64,000 bases of DNA, taken from assembly GCF_004348535.1 (NCBI RefSeq), contig NZ_SMJX01000001.1, positions 1 to 64,000 on the forward strand, in the 5' to 3' direction. This document shows, piece after piece, positions 1 through 8,972 of this stretch. Made by a program: the position numbers and the translations under genes. Numbering within the stretch: position 1 is the first letter of the stretch; each line of letters opens with the position of its first letter. The DNA is from Actinomadura sp. KC216. Lineage in GTDB: Bacteria > Actinomycetota > Actinomycetes > Streptosporangiales > Streptosporangiaceae. The notes beneath the pieces are model-generated. The model saw only the letters and a list, made by a program, of their open reading frames with translations, was not told the origin of the DNA and did no database searches.

Positions 1-183
1 GTATGGGGGAGCGTTGCGGGGATCTTGACCGTACGGGGGAGGATGCGCCATGCCCCCGCATTGTAGGGGCGTGCGTACTTATCGTCACAAATTGCGTGGA
101 TCAATCTTTCTGTTCAGTGGCGAGAGTCGACATAGACCAAAGCGATGCTGAGATGCCACCCCGACCGATGAACCGGAAGGCCG

Positions 184-1623
184 TCACTCTGCGGTCGCCA
201 ACGTGTCGAGGAGGCGCAGGGTGGTGGGGTCGGGCGTCCAGTCGCCCCGGCGGGAGGCCTCGTCGAGCTTGTCGCGTATCTCGGTGACCTTTTCGGCGAG
301 CTCGTCGTCCTTGCCTTCGCGGAGGTGTTCGGCGAGCTTTTCCAGGTGTTCGGTGACCTTGTCGGCCGTGTCCTTGTCGAGCCGTCCGCTGTCAGCCTGC
401 TGGGCGATGCGTTGCTGGAGGGCGATCAGTGCCGATGACGTGGACTGCGGACGTGTCGCCGGGTCGGGGGATCGCGCGCCGTCCGGTTCTTGGGCCGAGG
501 GAGTACCGGCCTGGGAGGGGCCCGCGGCGGGTCGGTCTTCCGGCCCGGTGGCGGCGATGATGACGGCGACCATGATGACGGCCACCGCGCCGAGGGTGGC
601 GACGAGCAGCGGGCGCCGTGCGAGCCACTCCATCGGGGAGGGCCGGGGCGGTGGCAGCACCTCGGTGTGCGGACGGGCGTGCCGCGCGACGTTCGGAGCA
701 AGGGTGGGGAGCACTTCGGTGGCGCCGGCCGGTCCGTCCGGCACAGTGCTCGGGGTGCCGGTCTGGCCGATGAGCTCCAGGACCTCGGCCACGCGGGCGG
801 CGTCACCGGTCCGCCCGTCGGGGTGCTTCGCCAGGAGCCGCAGTATCACCTGCTCCAGGTCCGGTGGGATCTCCGGACGCAGCCGTCCGGGCGGGACCGG
901 GGCGTCGTGCAGGTGCCGGTGGAGCACCGCCACGGAGGTGTCGGCGGTGAACGGCGGTTGTCCGGTGGACAGCTCGTACAGCACGCAGCCCAGCGCGTAC
1001 AGGTCGCTGGCCTTGCCGGGCGGGTGCCCGAGAGCCACTTCGGGGGCCAGGTAACCGGCGGTGCCCACCACCTTCCCAGCCGCCTCTTCGGTGACGGGGA
1101 CGTGCAGGGGACGGGCGATGCCGAAGTCGGTGAGCTTGAGGACGCCGTCGTCGGACAGCAGCAGGTTCGCCGGCTTGACGTCACCGTGCACCACGCCGGC
1201 CGTGTGGGCGGCGGCCAGCGCGCGGGCCGCCTGCGCTCCGAGCCTGGCCGTCTGGGCGGGGGCGAGCGGTCCCCGCTCGTCGATGATCGCGGCCAGGTCC
1301 CGGCCGGTGACCAGTTCCATCACCAGGAAGACCCGATCGCCGTCGGCGGCCACGTCATAGACCTGCACCACGTTGGGATGCACCAGGCGGGCGGCGCCCC
1401 GGGCCTCCCGCCACACCCGATCACCGAGCGTGCGGTCCGCATCGTCGCGGGTCCCCTCGGCCGGGGACGCGGGATCCAGCAGCTTGATCGCGATCCGCCG
1501 TCCCAGCGACATGTCGTCGGCGCACCACACCTCGGCCATCCCGCCCCGGCCGATCGGCTCGATCAGCCGGTAACGGCCCGCCAGCAGCACCGCGCCTTCG
1601 GCCGTGCGTCCATGTCGTCCCAT
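184..1623 (-). CDS. Membrane-anchored Ser/Thr protein kinase (PknB-like)
   Basis: A 479-residue Hanks-type kinase. The domain occupies about residues 14-285, with the glycine loop (IGRGGMAEVW), Lys47 in IAIKLL, the catalytic loop HGDVKPAN (Asp148), DFG at 166-168 and APE at 193-195. A proline-rich linker leads to one transmembrane helix (about 338-359), then a charged, helix-forming extracellular tail with no PASTA repeats. It should phosphorylate Ser/Thr of cytoplasmic targets in response to something sensed outside; the target is unknown. The ATG at 1623 is chosen because the kinase domain begins soon after; a GTG at 1647 would add eight residues. It stands alone and faces the window edge. 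The kinase call is secure, the ligand is not. Confidence 0.9.
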   Translation of the reverse strand: MGRHGRTAEGAVLLAGRYRLIEPIGRGGMAEVWCADDMSLGRRIAIKLLDPASPAEGTRDDADRTLGDRVWREARGAARLVHPNVVQVYDVAADGDRVFLVMELVTGRDLAAIIDERGPLAPAQTARLGAQAARALAAAHTAGVVHGDVKPANLLLSDDGVLKLTDFGIARPLHVPVTEEAAGKVVGTAGYLAPEVALGHPPGKASDLYALGCVLYELSTGQPPFTADTSVAVLHRHLHDAPVPPGRLRPEIPPDLEQVILRLLAKHPDGRTGDAARVAEVLELIGQTGTPSTVPDGPAGATEVLPTLAPNVARHARPHTEVLPPPRPSPMEWLARRPLLVATLGAVAVIMVAVIIAATGPEDRPAAGPSQAGTPSAQEPDGARSPDPATRPQSTSSALIALQQRIAQQADSGRLDKDTADKVTEHLEKLAEHLREGKDDELAEKVTEIRDKLDEASRRGDWTPDPTTLRLLDTLATAE

Positions 1624-2049
1624 GACCCCAGATCCCACTACCGCCACCGCAACGCCCGTCGCCGCGTGGCACCGACCGGATTGCCCGATCGGTCGTGACT
1701 CCTCCCCTTAGAGCGCTCGCCGCGACAGCGACGTCACCCGAAGACCATCGCGGGCCGAGCTTTCGGCATCAGGACCCGTACGTTCTCTGCCTTCGAGGGC
1801 CGTCCTTCCAGCCCGGCCAGCAAGGCGTTCATCCACCCGGAAGGGGCCCGCCCCCTACGGGGGCGAGGGGGCGGACCCAGCGCCAGGACGACCTCAGTCC
1901 GGTAGGTGTCCCGGCATACGGTCACAGTGGGGTTTCCGTGACCTTCACCTGGGCAAGCGCCACGAGCACCGGATTTGTCACACCGTCTGCCCGGCGGGAG
2001 CCGTAGCCCGGACGCGGCGCCACGAGGTGGTTTGAAAACGGGGCCCGGC
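1624..2049. other. Intergenic stretch with a G/C hairpin
   Basis: About 425 bases between the kinase start and the monooxygenase stop with no convincing gene; the short frames here lack ribosome sites and protein-like composition. At 1850-1866 there is a perfect 7-bp inverted repeat (CGCCCCC, loop TAC, GGGGGCG). It could help terminate transcription arriving from the monooxygenase gene, but there is no T tract. Confidence 0.4.
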
Positions 2050-3138
2050 TCAGCGGACGCCGAGCTCGGCGGTGATCTCTCGGACCACGTCGCGTGCGGT
2101 GCGGGCGGCGCCGATCAGCGTCGCCGACGCCGGTCCGGTCCAGTCGCCGTAGCCCAGCAGGTGCAGCCGGGGTTCGTGCAGCGCGCGGGTTCCGCGGTCG
2201 GTCGGGATGTGCCCGGCGTCGTCGCGCGGGCCAAGGGCAGCGAGGTGGTTCAGCGCGGGACGAAATCCGGTGCACCAGATGATCGCGTCGCAGTCCTCGG
2301 TACGCCCGTCGGGCCAGGCCACGCCTGTGGGCGTGAGACGGCTGAACATCGGCCAGGCGTGTAGGACGCCTTGCTCGCGGGCGCGCCGGACCGGGGGGAC
2401 GGCGACAATGTCGCCCAGCGCGCCCAACCCGCCGGGGTCGGCCCGCCCGTCGCGTAGGTCGCGGTAGCGGCGGTTGGCCAGGTCGAACAGGGCTCGTCCA
2501 TCCAGGTCGTCGGGCAGGAATCGGGGCGGGCGCCGAACGGCCCAGATCGTGGTCGCGACCGGGGCCAGATCCGCGAGGATCTGCGCAGCCGAATTGCCGC
2601 CTCCGACGATGACGACGCGCTGACCGTGGAATTGCTCGGGCGTACGGTAGTGGACGGTGTGCAGCTGGCGGCCTTGGAATTCGTGGCGTCCGGGATAGTA
2701 CGGCAGGTAGGGCCGCCCCCAGGTGCCGGTCGCGCTGACCACGTGCCGGGCCTGCCAGGACCCGGTCGAGGCGTCCAACCGGAGCAGGTCGCCGTCGCGA
2801 TGCACCGCCTCGATGCGGACTGGCCGATGCACGGGCAGGTCGTAGCGCTTCTCGTAAGCGGTCAGATAGTCGACGACGTGTGTGGCAGGCGGGTAGCCGT
2901 CGTCCCAGGACGGCATCGCCCAGCCGGGCAGCGAGCTGTTGCGGGCAGGCGAGAACAGCCGCAGCGACGCCCACATGTGCTGCCACGCCCCGCCTGGTTG
3001 TTCTTGGGCATCGAAGATGGCGAAATTCACGCCGCTGCGTCGCAGGTAGAACCCGGCGGCCAGTCCCGTTTGGCCGCCGCCGATGACCGCGACGTCCAGA
3101 ACGGCGGCACTGGTGGCGCTCATACCGCTCCCGCTCAT
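2050..3138 (-). CDS. arsO: Flavin-containing monooxygenase, ArsO-like
   Basis: A 362-residue two-dinucleotide-binding flavoprotein. GGGQTG near residue 18 is the FAD site, GGGNSAAQ in the middle is the NAD(P)H site, and a late CTGF motif is typical of class B-like monooxygenases. It is divergent from an ArsR repressor gene, and this arrangement is known for ArsO proteins in actinobacterial arsenic islands; the substrate is inferred from that. The ATG at 3138 is preceded by GGGAGGGGAGAG; a second ATG at 3123 lacks such a site. No arsenite pump or arsenate reductase is adjacent, so the locus may be a minimal ars unit or may oxidise another thiol-reactive compound. Confidence 0.75.
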   Translation of the reverse strand: MSGSGMSATSAAVLDVAVIGGGQTGLAAGFYLRRSGVNFAIFDAQEQPGGAWQHMWASLRLFSPARNSSLPGWAMPSWDDGYPPATHVVDYLTAYEKRYDLPVHRPVRIEAVHRDGDLLRLDASTGSWQARHVVSATGTWGRPYLPYYPGRHEFQGRQLHTVHYRTPEQFHGQRVVIVGGGNSAAQILADLAPVATTIWAVRRPPRFLPDDLDGRALFDLANRRYRDLRDGRADPGGLGALGDIVAVPPVRRAREQGVLHAWPMFSRLTPTGVAWPDGRTEDCDAIIWCTGFRPALNHLAALGPRDDAGHIPTDRGTRALHEPRLHLLGYGDWTGPASATLIGAARTARDVVREITAELGVR

Positions 3139-3170
3139 CGCGACTCTCCCCTCCCGCACAGACCTACTTC

Positions 3171-3220
3171 GACATTCTTCTAAACAGGCGCCAGTTTGCA
3201 TCCCTGCATAGATGAATGTC
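3171..3220. promoter_or_regulatory. ArsR-type operator dyad
   Basis: Imperfect inverted repeat between the divergent monooxygenase and repressor genes: GACATTCTTCTA (3171-3182) faces TAGATGAATGTC (3209-3220), 11 of 12 bases complementary. On the minus strand a TTGACA lies just inside the right arm, so bound repressor would cover the monooxygenase promoter. AT-rich dyads of this kind are the normal ArsR/SmtB operator. Confidence 0.65.
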
Positions 3221-3231
3221 AAATTAGAAGC

Positions 3232-3597
3232 ATGTCCACGCCGATCGGCCTCGAAGACATCACCACCCCGGCCTGCTGCGCCCCGCTCAGCACCTCCGGC
3301 CTCGACGAAACCGACGCCATCGAACTCGCCGCAGTATTCAAAGCCCTCGCCGACCCGATCCGCCTCCGGCTGCTCAACATGATCGCCTCGGCCGACGACG
3401 GCGAAGCATGCGTGTGCGACCTGACCGTCCCCTTCGACCTCACCGCACCCACCATCTCCCACCACCTCAAAGTGCTACGCCAAGCCGGACTGATCGACGG
3501 CCAACGCCGCGGCACCTGGGTCTACTACCGGATCATCCCCGAACGCCTCACCCGCCTCTCAGGCCTGTTCGCCCTCCCCTCACTCGCCACCACCTGA
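3232..3597 (+). CDS. arsR: ArsR/SmtB-family metalloregulatory repressor
   Basis: A 121-residue winged-helix repressor. The helix-turn-helix region contains TISHHLKVLRQAG followed by the wing (RRGTWVYYRI). Cysteines occur in the ACCAPL segment near the N-terminus and in ACVCDL before the recognition helix, the position of the classical As(III) site. It would bind the dyad just upstream and release it on metalloid binding, controlling itself and the divergent monooxygenase gene. The ATG at 3232 is preferred because an upstream in-frame ATG at 3196 would place coding sequence across the operator. Confidence 0.85.
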   Translation: MSTPIGLEDITTPACCAPLSTSGLDETDAIELAAVFKALADPIRLRLLNMIASADDGEACVCDLTVPFDLTAPTISHHLKVLRQAGLIDGQRRGTWVYYRIIPERLTRLSGLFALPSLATT

Positions 3598-3710
3598 CCA
3601 GCGGCACCCGCCACAGCCCCGCAGCCCTTGGGCTCCTGGTCGCGGGAGCGATTCCTTTCCTGCGGGCGGCGGTCTGCATGGGTGAGCGCAGATCGAAGCG
3701 GGGAGGGACG

Positions 3711-4604
3711 ATGATCAGCAAGCAGGCCGAAGCGGTCAGGCGGCATTGGGCGGCGGTCCGGCAGGCGATGACCCGGCCGGAGGACGAGCGGCCGGACGAC
3801 GAGTCCTGGGGCGATCTGACCGCCGAGCCGCGCGCGGTGGACTACATCGAGGTTGAGGCGGGCGGCCTGCCCGCGATGTGGGCGGTGCCGAAACGCGGCG
3901 TCCAGGACAGGGTGCTCCTGTGCCTGCACGGGGGCGGGTTCGTCGGCGGCTCGATCTACACGCACCGCAAGATGTTCGGCCACCTCGCCAAGGCGACCGG
4001 GGCGCGGGCGCTGATCATCGAATATCGCCTGGCCCCCGCGCACACCCATCCGGCGCAGGTGGACGACGTGGTCGACGCCTACCGATGGCTGATCGGCCAG
4101 GGAATCGACCCCGCGCACATCGCCTTCACCGGCGATTCCTCCGGCGGCGGGCTGTCGATCACCGCCCAGCTCCGGGCGCGGGACCGGGGCCTGCCGCTGC
4201 CCGCCGCCGCGCTGCCGTTCTCGCCGTGGACGGACATGGAGGCCGCCGGGAAGTCCTACGAGACCAACGAGGACAAGGACCCCTTCTTCTACCGGGAGAC
4301 CGTCCGGATGCTCGCGGCCACGTTCCTGGGCGAGGACGGCGATCCCCGCGATCCGCTGGCGAGCCCGCTGCACGCCGACCTGTCCGGCCTCGGGCCGATC
4401 TACATCCAGGTGGGCGGGGACGAGGCGCTGCTGGACGACGCCCGCATGCTCGACGAACATGCCCGCAAGGCCGGCGTGGACGTCCGCCTGGACGTCTTCC
4501 CCGGTATGCAGCACACCTTCCAGATGGCGGCGGGCAGGGCACCCGAGGCCGACGACGCCGTCCGGAGGATGGCGGCATGGGCGGCCCCCAGGCTCGGCCT
4601 GTGA
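3711..4604 (+). CDS. Alpha/beta hydrolase, hormone-sensitive-lipase family
   Basis: A 297-residue esterase/lipase of the HSL (bacterial type IV) family. The oxyanion motif HGGGFVGGS, the nucleophile elbow GDSSGGG, a late catalytic Asp (GGDEALLDD) and His (QHTFQ) are all present, so it should be active on short or medium acyl esters; the substrate is unknown. There is no signal peptide, so it is probably cytoplasmic. The ATG at 3711 follows GGGAGGG. The sigma-factor gene starts 27 bases downstream, so the two are probably co-transcribed. Confidence 0.85.
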   Translation: MISKQAEAVRRHWAAVRQAMTRPEDERPDDESWGDLTAEPRAVDYIEVEAGGLPAMWAVPKRGVQDRVLLCLHGGGFVGGSIYTHRKMFGHLAKATGARALIIEYRLAPAHTHPAQVDDVVDAYRWLIGQGIDPAHIAFTGDSSGGGLSITAQLRARDRGLPLPAAALPFSPWTDMEAAGKSYETNEDKDPFFYRETVRMLAATFLGEDGDPRDPLASPLHADLSGLGPIYIQVGGDEALLDDARMLDEHARKAGVDVRLDVFPGMQHTFQMAAGRAPEADDAVRRMAAWAAPRLGL

Positions 4605-4631
4605 CCGGCCGGGACGAGAGCGGAGGCGACG

Positions 4632-5603
4632 GTGCCCGACGAGCACGAGTTCACCCGTAGCACCGAGCCGTTCCGGCGCGAACTGCTGGCGCACTGCTAC
4701 CGGATGCTCGGATCGCTGGACGAAGCGGAAGACCTCGTCCAGGAGACCTATCTGCGGGCCTGGCGCTCCTACGGCACCTTCGAGGGACGGTCGTCGCTGC
4801 GGGTCTGGCTGTACCGCATCGCCACCAACGCCTGCCTGACCGCGCTGCGCGATCGCGGCAGGCGGGCGCTGCCGTCCGGCCTGGGCGCACCCGCCACCGA
4901 CCCGGACGCTCCGCCGGACCACGGGGCCGGTCCGGAGGTGGCGTGGCTCCAGCCGGTCCCGGACGCGCTGGTGACCGCGCCGGCGGACGATCCCGCCGCG
5001 GTCGTCGCCGCGCGCGAGCGGCTGCGGCTCGCGCTCATCGCCGGGTTGCAGTACCTGCCGCCGAGGCAGCGGGCCGTGCTCGTCCTGCGCGAGGTGCTGG
5101 GCTTCCCGGCCGCCGAGGTCGCGGACATGCTCGGTACCACGGTCCCGGCGGTCAAGAGCGCGCTGCAGCGGGCCCGCGCCCGTCTCGACGAGGCCGCCCC
5201 GGAACGCGAGCGGCTCGTCGAGCCGACCGATCCGCACGCCCGCGCGCTGCTGGCGCAGTACATCGCGGGCTTCGAGAACGCCGACGTCGGGGCCCTGGAG
5301 CGGGCCCTGCGCGCCGACGCCGCGATAGAGATGGTCGGCACCCGCACCTGGTTCTCCGGCATCGCGGCCTGCCTGCGCTACCTCGCGCAGGTGACCGGAT
5401 CACCGGGGGACTGGCGCATGACCCCCACCATCGCCAACGGCCAGCCCGCCGCTGCCGCCTACCTCCGCGACGCCGGCGGGACCCACCGCGCGTTCGGCCT
5501 CGGCGTCCTCACCGCGACCCCCGAAGGCATCGCCCGCATCACCGTCTTCGGCGGCGGACCCGCCCTGCTCGACAGGTTCGGTCTCGACGGGGTCGGCCTC
5601 TGA
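4632..5603 (+). CDS. ECF sigma factor with C-terminal SnoaL-like domain (SigG/SigJ type)
   Basis: A 323-residue sigma-70 family factor. Region 2 is at about residues 10-80 (CYRMLGSLDEAEDLVQETYL), region 4 at about 130-190 (LPPRQRAVLVLREVLG with the helix-turn-helix after it), and a SnoaL/NTF2-like domain fills residues 200-320. In related groups the extra C-terminal domain replaces a dedicated anti-sigma factor in controlling activity. The GTG at 4632 follows GGAGGCGAC. It sits behind the hydrolase gene; nothing in the sequence shows that it controls the neighbouring pathway. Confidence 0.85.
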   Translation: MPDEHEFTRSTEPFRRELLAHCYRMLGSLDEAEDLVQETYLRAWRSYGTFEGRSSLRVWLYRIATNACLTALRDRGRRALPSGLGAPATDPDAPPDHGAGPEVAWLQPVPDALVTAPADDPAAVVAARERLRLALIAGLQYLPPRQRAVLVLREVLGFPAAEVADMLGTTVPAVKSALQRARARLDEAAPERERLVEPTDPHARALLAQYIAGFENADVGALERALRADAAIEMVGTRTWFSGIAACLRYLAQVTGSPGDWRMTPTIANGQPAAAAYLRDAGGTHRAFGLGVLTATPEGIARITVFGGGPALLDRFGLDGVGL

Positions 5604-5613
5604 CGATGTGAGA

Positions 5614-5874
5614 TCAGCTTGCCACGCGGGCCGCGCGGTCGAGGACGTAGCCGACCATGTCGCGGACCACGACGAGGTCCTTGATGTTCTCTTCGGCGAT
5701 CTCCACGCCGAACCTGTCCTCCAGGGCGAACCCGAGCTCGACCATGGCCAGCGAGTCGAGGCCGCGGTCGTCCACGAGGTGCGTGTCCAGCGTGAGGCCG
5801 TCGGCGGGTACGCCGATGATGTCCTCCACGATTTCACCGATCCCCTGCAGAACCTGTGTCTCGGACACTTCCAT
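5614..5874 (-). CDS. Free-standing acyl carrier protein
   Basis: An 86-residue ACP with the phosphopantetheine site GLDSLAM (Ser41) and an acidic helix II. The ATG at 5874 follows CGGAGGTG. It is divergent from an acyl-AMP ligase gene, so the ligase may load it, and the KS two genes further on may elongate or transfer that chain. No phosphopantetheinyl transferase lies in the window, so activation depends on a gene elsewhere. It converges with the sigma-factor gene with only 10 bases between. Confidence 0.9.
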   Translation of the reverse strand: MEVSETQVLQGIGEIVEDIIGVPADGLTLDTHLVDDRGLDSLAMVELGFALEDRFGVEIAEENIKDLVVVRDMVGYVLDRAARVAS

Positions 5875-6010
5875 CGAACACCTCCGGGTTGAGCGAGGCC
5901 ATGCCTGGCGCCGCCGCCGCGAGTTGCGGCGGGTGATATGCCGACAACTATGGACCGGACGCCTTCGCCGGACAAGCCGTCGCCCATTTTTGTTCAGTGT
6001 GGCGGGCCAA

Positions 6011-6052
6011 ATCTATAACCATTGGTAGATGTGCTATATCGAAATGTATAGC
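6011..6052. promoter_or_regulatory. Paired AT-rich dyads upstream of ACP and ligase genes
   Basis: Two dyads in an otherwise GC-rich 280-base divergent gap. The first, about 6011-6030, has arms ATCTA and TAGAT around TAACCATTGG. The second, 6033-6052, has perfect 6-bp arms GCTATA and TATAGC. A related element, TCTATA-N10-TATAGA with CCATTG in the spacer, lies at 27936-27957 in the other divergent gap of the cluster. They look like sites for a pathway regulator. Confidence 0.4.
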
Positions 6053-6080
6053 GGCGGCGAGTTTTGGCGTTTGACGGCTC

Positions 6081-6109
6081 TTGTCGGCATTGTTCGCGGT
6101 GGCTACTAT
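6081..6109 (+). promoter_or_regulatory. Putative promoter of acyl-ligase gene
   Basis: TTGTCG (6081-6086) and TACTAT (6104-6109) are separated by exactly 17 bases, a good match to the housekeeping sigma pattern. Transcription would start near 6116, about 40 bases before the GTG of the ligase gene. Confidence 0.4.
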
Positions 6110-6154
6110 GCCACTGTCGGACGATGATCATTCGCCGTGGGGAGGTGACGGTAA

Positions 6155-7600
6155 GTGGATACCGTGCTGTCACCCGCCGGCGTAGGGGAGTGGTCGGCCG
6201 CAGACGTTCCCGCTTCCGTCGAGATGTCCCGGCGGCTGCGAGAGACCGGTGTCTCCGCAGGTGACCGGGTGATGCTCAAGGCCGATAATTCGGTGGCCTT
6301 CGCCGTTGTGCTGTTCGCGCTGATCCATCTTGATGTCTCGCTGGTCCTGGTCGATCACCAGCAGACGGCGGAGGAAAGTCAGCGCGCTGTGGAACTGGCA
6401 AAGGTGGAGTGGGTGCTGCTCGGTGACGATATTTCCGCGCCCTCGGGGGTGCGTGCGATTCGGTTCGAGCGTCTCCTGGATGGGGTGGCGGGTGCTGGGA
6501 GCGGGGCGGGTACCCTGGATCTCGATAGATGGCGGCGCAGGCGTGATGCGTTGATCACATGGTCGTCCGGGTCAACCGGCCGGCCCAAGGGTGTCGTGCG
6601 GTCCGGAGAGGCATTTCTTGGGAATGTCGAACGCACCGGGAAGGCGATGGGCTATCGGCCCACGGATATGTTCCTTCCGCTGCTCCCGTTCTCCCATCAG
6701 TACGGCCTTTCCCTGCTGTTCCTGGCGCTTCTCTCGGGTGCCGGGGTGCTGGTCGGCCCGTATCGCCGGCTGGGCGCCGTGCTGCGTTCCGCGTACCGCG
6801 CGACCGTCCTGGACGCCACGCCCGCGACGTACCGGAGCCTGGTCTCCCTCCTGGAACGCAGACCGGAACTCGGGTCGCGGCTGAAGTCGGTGCGGTTGTT
6901 CTGCACCGGGGGCGCTCCGCTGGACGCGCGCTTCTCGGAACGTTTCCGGGAGGTGTTCGGGCACCCCCTGCTCGACGGGTACGGGAGCACGGAGCTCGGC
7001 AACGTCGCCCTGGCGACCCCGGAGACGCCGGTGGGGTGCGGTCACGCCCTCGACGGCATCGAGCTCGGGATCCTGCGCGACGACGGGCGCGCCGCGCCCG
7101 CCGGCGAGGTCGGCGAGGTCGCCGTCCGGTCCCCCGACGTGATGGAGGGGTACCTCGCGGCGGACGGCACCGTCGACCCGGCGCCGCCTCCCCCCTACCG
7201 CACGCGGGATCTCGGCTACCTGGACGATCAGGGGCATCTCTTCGTCCTGGGCCGCAGGCAGGCGGTGCACCGGCTCGGCCACACGCTCTACCCCGAGGCG
7301 CTGGAGCGCAGGGCGGAGGCGATCGGCCGGGCGGTCGCCGTGGTCCCGCTCGACGACGAGCGGCGCGGCTGCACGCTGATCTTCGCCGTCGAGGATCCCG
7401 GCGGCGCCGACGCGCGGGCCTGGCGTCGGCGGATCTCCTCCCACCTGGCCCCCTACGAGCAGCCCGACCAGGTGGTCGTCCTCGACCGGTTCCCGGTCAA
7501 CCGCAATGGCAAGACCGACCGCACCGAGCTCCGCCGCGTCTGCTGGGAGGCGGTGTTCCGGCCGTCCGCACCGGCGGCCGGTGGAGATTCCCGTGCATGA
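6155..7600 (+). CDS. AMP-dependent acyl ligase (ANL superfamily)
   Basis: A 481-residue adenylating enzyme, a little shorter than usual. Core motifs are intact: SSGSTGRPKGV (P-loop), YGSTELG, a TRDLG-type hinge region, and NRNGKTDR with the catalytic lysine near the C-terminus. It should activate a carboxylic acid as the adenylate and pass it to CoA or, given the divergent ACP gene, to that ACP. The GTG at 6155 follows GGAGGTGACG. It heads a three-gene plus-strand run with the KS and GNAT genes, which suggests a starter-forming or tailoring unit. The acid cannot be predicted from sequence. Confidence 0.85.
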   Translation: MDTVLSPAGVGEWSAADVPASVEMSRRLRETGVSAGDRVMLKADNSVAFAVVLFALIHLDVSLVLVDHQQTAEESQRAVELAKVEWVLLGDDISAPSGVRAIRFERLLDGVAGAGSGAGTLDLDRWRRRRDALITWSSGSTGRPKGVVRSGEAFLGNVERTGKAMGYRPTDMFLPLLPFSHQYGLSLLFLALLSGAGVLVGPYRRLGAVLRSAYRATVLDATPATYRSLVSLLERRPELGSRLKSVRLFCTGGAPLDARFSERFREVFGHPLLDGYGSTELGNVALATPETPVGCGHALDGIELGILRDDGRAAPAGEVGEVAVRSPDVMEGYLAADGTVDPAPPPPYRTRDLGYLDDQGHLFVLGRRQAVHRLGHTLYPEALERRAEAIGRAVAVVPLDDERRGCTLIFAVEDPGGADARAWRRRISSHLAPYEQPDQVVVLDRFPVNRNGKTDRTELRRVCWEAVFRPSAPAAGGDSRA

Positions 7601-7654
7601 CCCCGTCTGGATACCTCAGCCGTGCCCTGGCGCGGGAAGGGAACCGAGATCGTA

Positions 7655-8968
7655 ATGACCAACGACATGAACCATCCGCCGCGCCGCCGGGTCGCGGTCA
7701 CCGGCACCGGTGTGATCACCTCGGTGGGAACGTCGGTCGAGGAGTGGTGGGCCGCCCTGCTCGCGGGACGCAGCGGGGCGGGCCCGATCACCGGGTTCGA
7801 CGCCAGCGACCTGCCGGTCCGGTTCGCCGCCGAGGTCCACGGGTTCACCCCGCCCGAGGACTGGCCGCGCGAGATCGTCCGCCGGCTCGACCGGTCGGCG
7901 CTGTTCGCGCTGGCCGCCGCCGAGGAGGCGCTCGCCCAGGCCGGTCTGAAGATCGACCCCGAGCTGGGCGAGCGCACCGCGGTGCTGGTCGGCAGCAGCG
8001 ACGGCCCCGACCGGTTCGTCACCGAGTGCCAGATGCGGCTGCGCGACCGCGGATACCGGAAGGTACCGCCGCACTACGCGGCGACCGCGTCCAACGGCAT
8101 CGCGGGCAGCCAGATCGCCCTGTGGGTCGGTGCGGGCGGCCCGTCCGCCTCGATCAACACGGCCTGCGCGACGGGCGCGACCAGCATCGGCGAAGGGATG
8201 CGGCTGATCCAGCACGGCGAGGCCGACGTCGTGATCGCGGGCGGCTGCGACGATTCCATCAGCCCCCTCAACATCGCCGGCACGGCCATCGCGGGCGCGC
8301 TGTCGCGCCGCAACGACGAGCCCGAGCGTGCCAGCCGTCCCTTCGACCGGGAGCGGACGGGCTTCGTGTACGGGGCGGGCGCCGGTGTGGTCATCCTCGA
8401 AGACGCCGAGCACGCGACCCGGAGGGGCGCGACCATCCTTGCCGAGCTGGCGGGATACGGCGCCACCACCGACGCCTACCACCTGACGGCCCCGCACCCC
8501 GAGGGCCTGGGCGCCCAGCGGGCGATGCGCCTGGCCCTCGCCGAGGCGGGCGTCCGTCCCGGCGAGGTGGGCTACATCAACGCGCACGGGACCAGCACCG
8601 TGCTGAACGACCGCATCGAGATCGCGGCGATCCGCGCGGTCTTCGGCGCGGACGCCCCCCGCACCCCGATCAGCTCGATCAAGTCGATGCTCGGCCACAT
8701 GATCGGCGCGGCCGGGGCCGTCGAGTTCGTCGCGGCGGTCCAGACGCTGCTGACCGGGATGCTGCCGCCGACCATCAACTGCGACGACCCGGAGGACCCG
8801 GAGCTCGACTTCGTCCCGCACGTCGCGCGGCGGCACGACCCGGACGTCGTGATGAGCGACTCGTTCGGCTTCGGCGGGCACAACGCCGTGCTGGTCGCCA
8901 GGCGATGGCCGGACGGGCCGGAGCCCGCACGGCCGGACGGCACCACAAACGACCAGGATGGGGAGTGA
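7655..8968 (+). CDS. Beta-ketoacyl-ACP synthase II-type (FabF-like)
   Basis: A 437-residue stand-alone KS. The catalytic triad is visible: Cys171 in NTACATG, His in NAHGTSTVLND and His in GHMIGAAGA; the C-terminal SFGFGGHNA loop is also present. It should perform decarboxylative condensation on ACP-bound chains. Its closest partner is likely the free ACP at 5614-5874. The ATG at 7655 is chosen by homology; a GTG at 7622 is possible but has no ribosome site. The ligase gene ends 54 bases upstream and the GNAT start is 5 bases downstream, so the three form one operon. Chain-initiating, elongating or transferase roles are all possible. Confidence 0.88.
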   Translation: MTNDMNHPPRRRVAVTGTGVITSVGTSVEEWWAALLAGRSGAGPITGFDASDLPVRFAAEVHGFTPPEDWPREIVRRLDRSALFALAAAEEALAQAGLKIDPELGERTAVLVGSSDGPDRFVTECQMRLRDRGYRKVPPHYAATASNGIAGSQIALWVGAGGPSASINTACATGATSIGEGMRLIQHGEADVVIAGGCDDSISPLNIAGTAIAGALSRRNDEPERASRPFDRERTGFVYGAGAGVVILEDAEHATRRGATILAELAGYGATTDAYHLTAPHPEGLGAQRAMRLALAEAGVRPGEVGYINAHGTSTVLNDRIEIAAIRAVFGADAPRTPISSIKSMLGHMIGAAGAVEFVAAVQTLLTGMLPPTINCDDPEDPELDFVPHVARRHDPDVVMSDSFGFGGHNAVLVARRWPDGPEPARPDGTTNDQDGE

Positions 8969-8972
8969 GCGC

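Noticed and set aside
1734-1925. A 63-codon minus-strand frame in the first intergenic gap
   Set aside because: No ribosome site, no conservation clue, and it contains the hairpin at 1850-1866.
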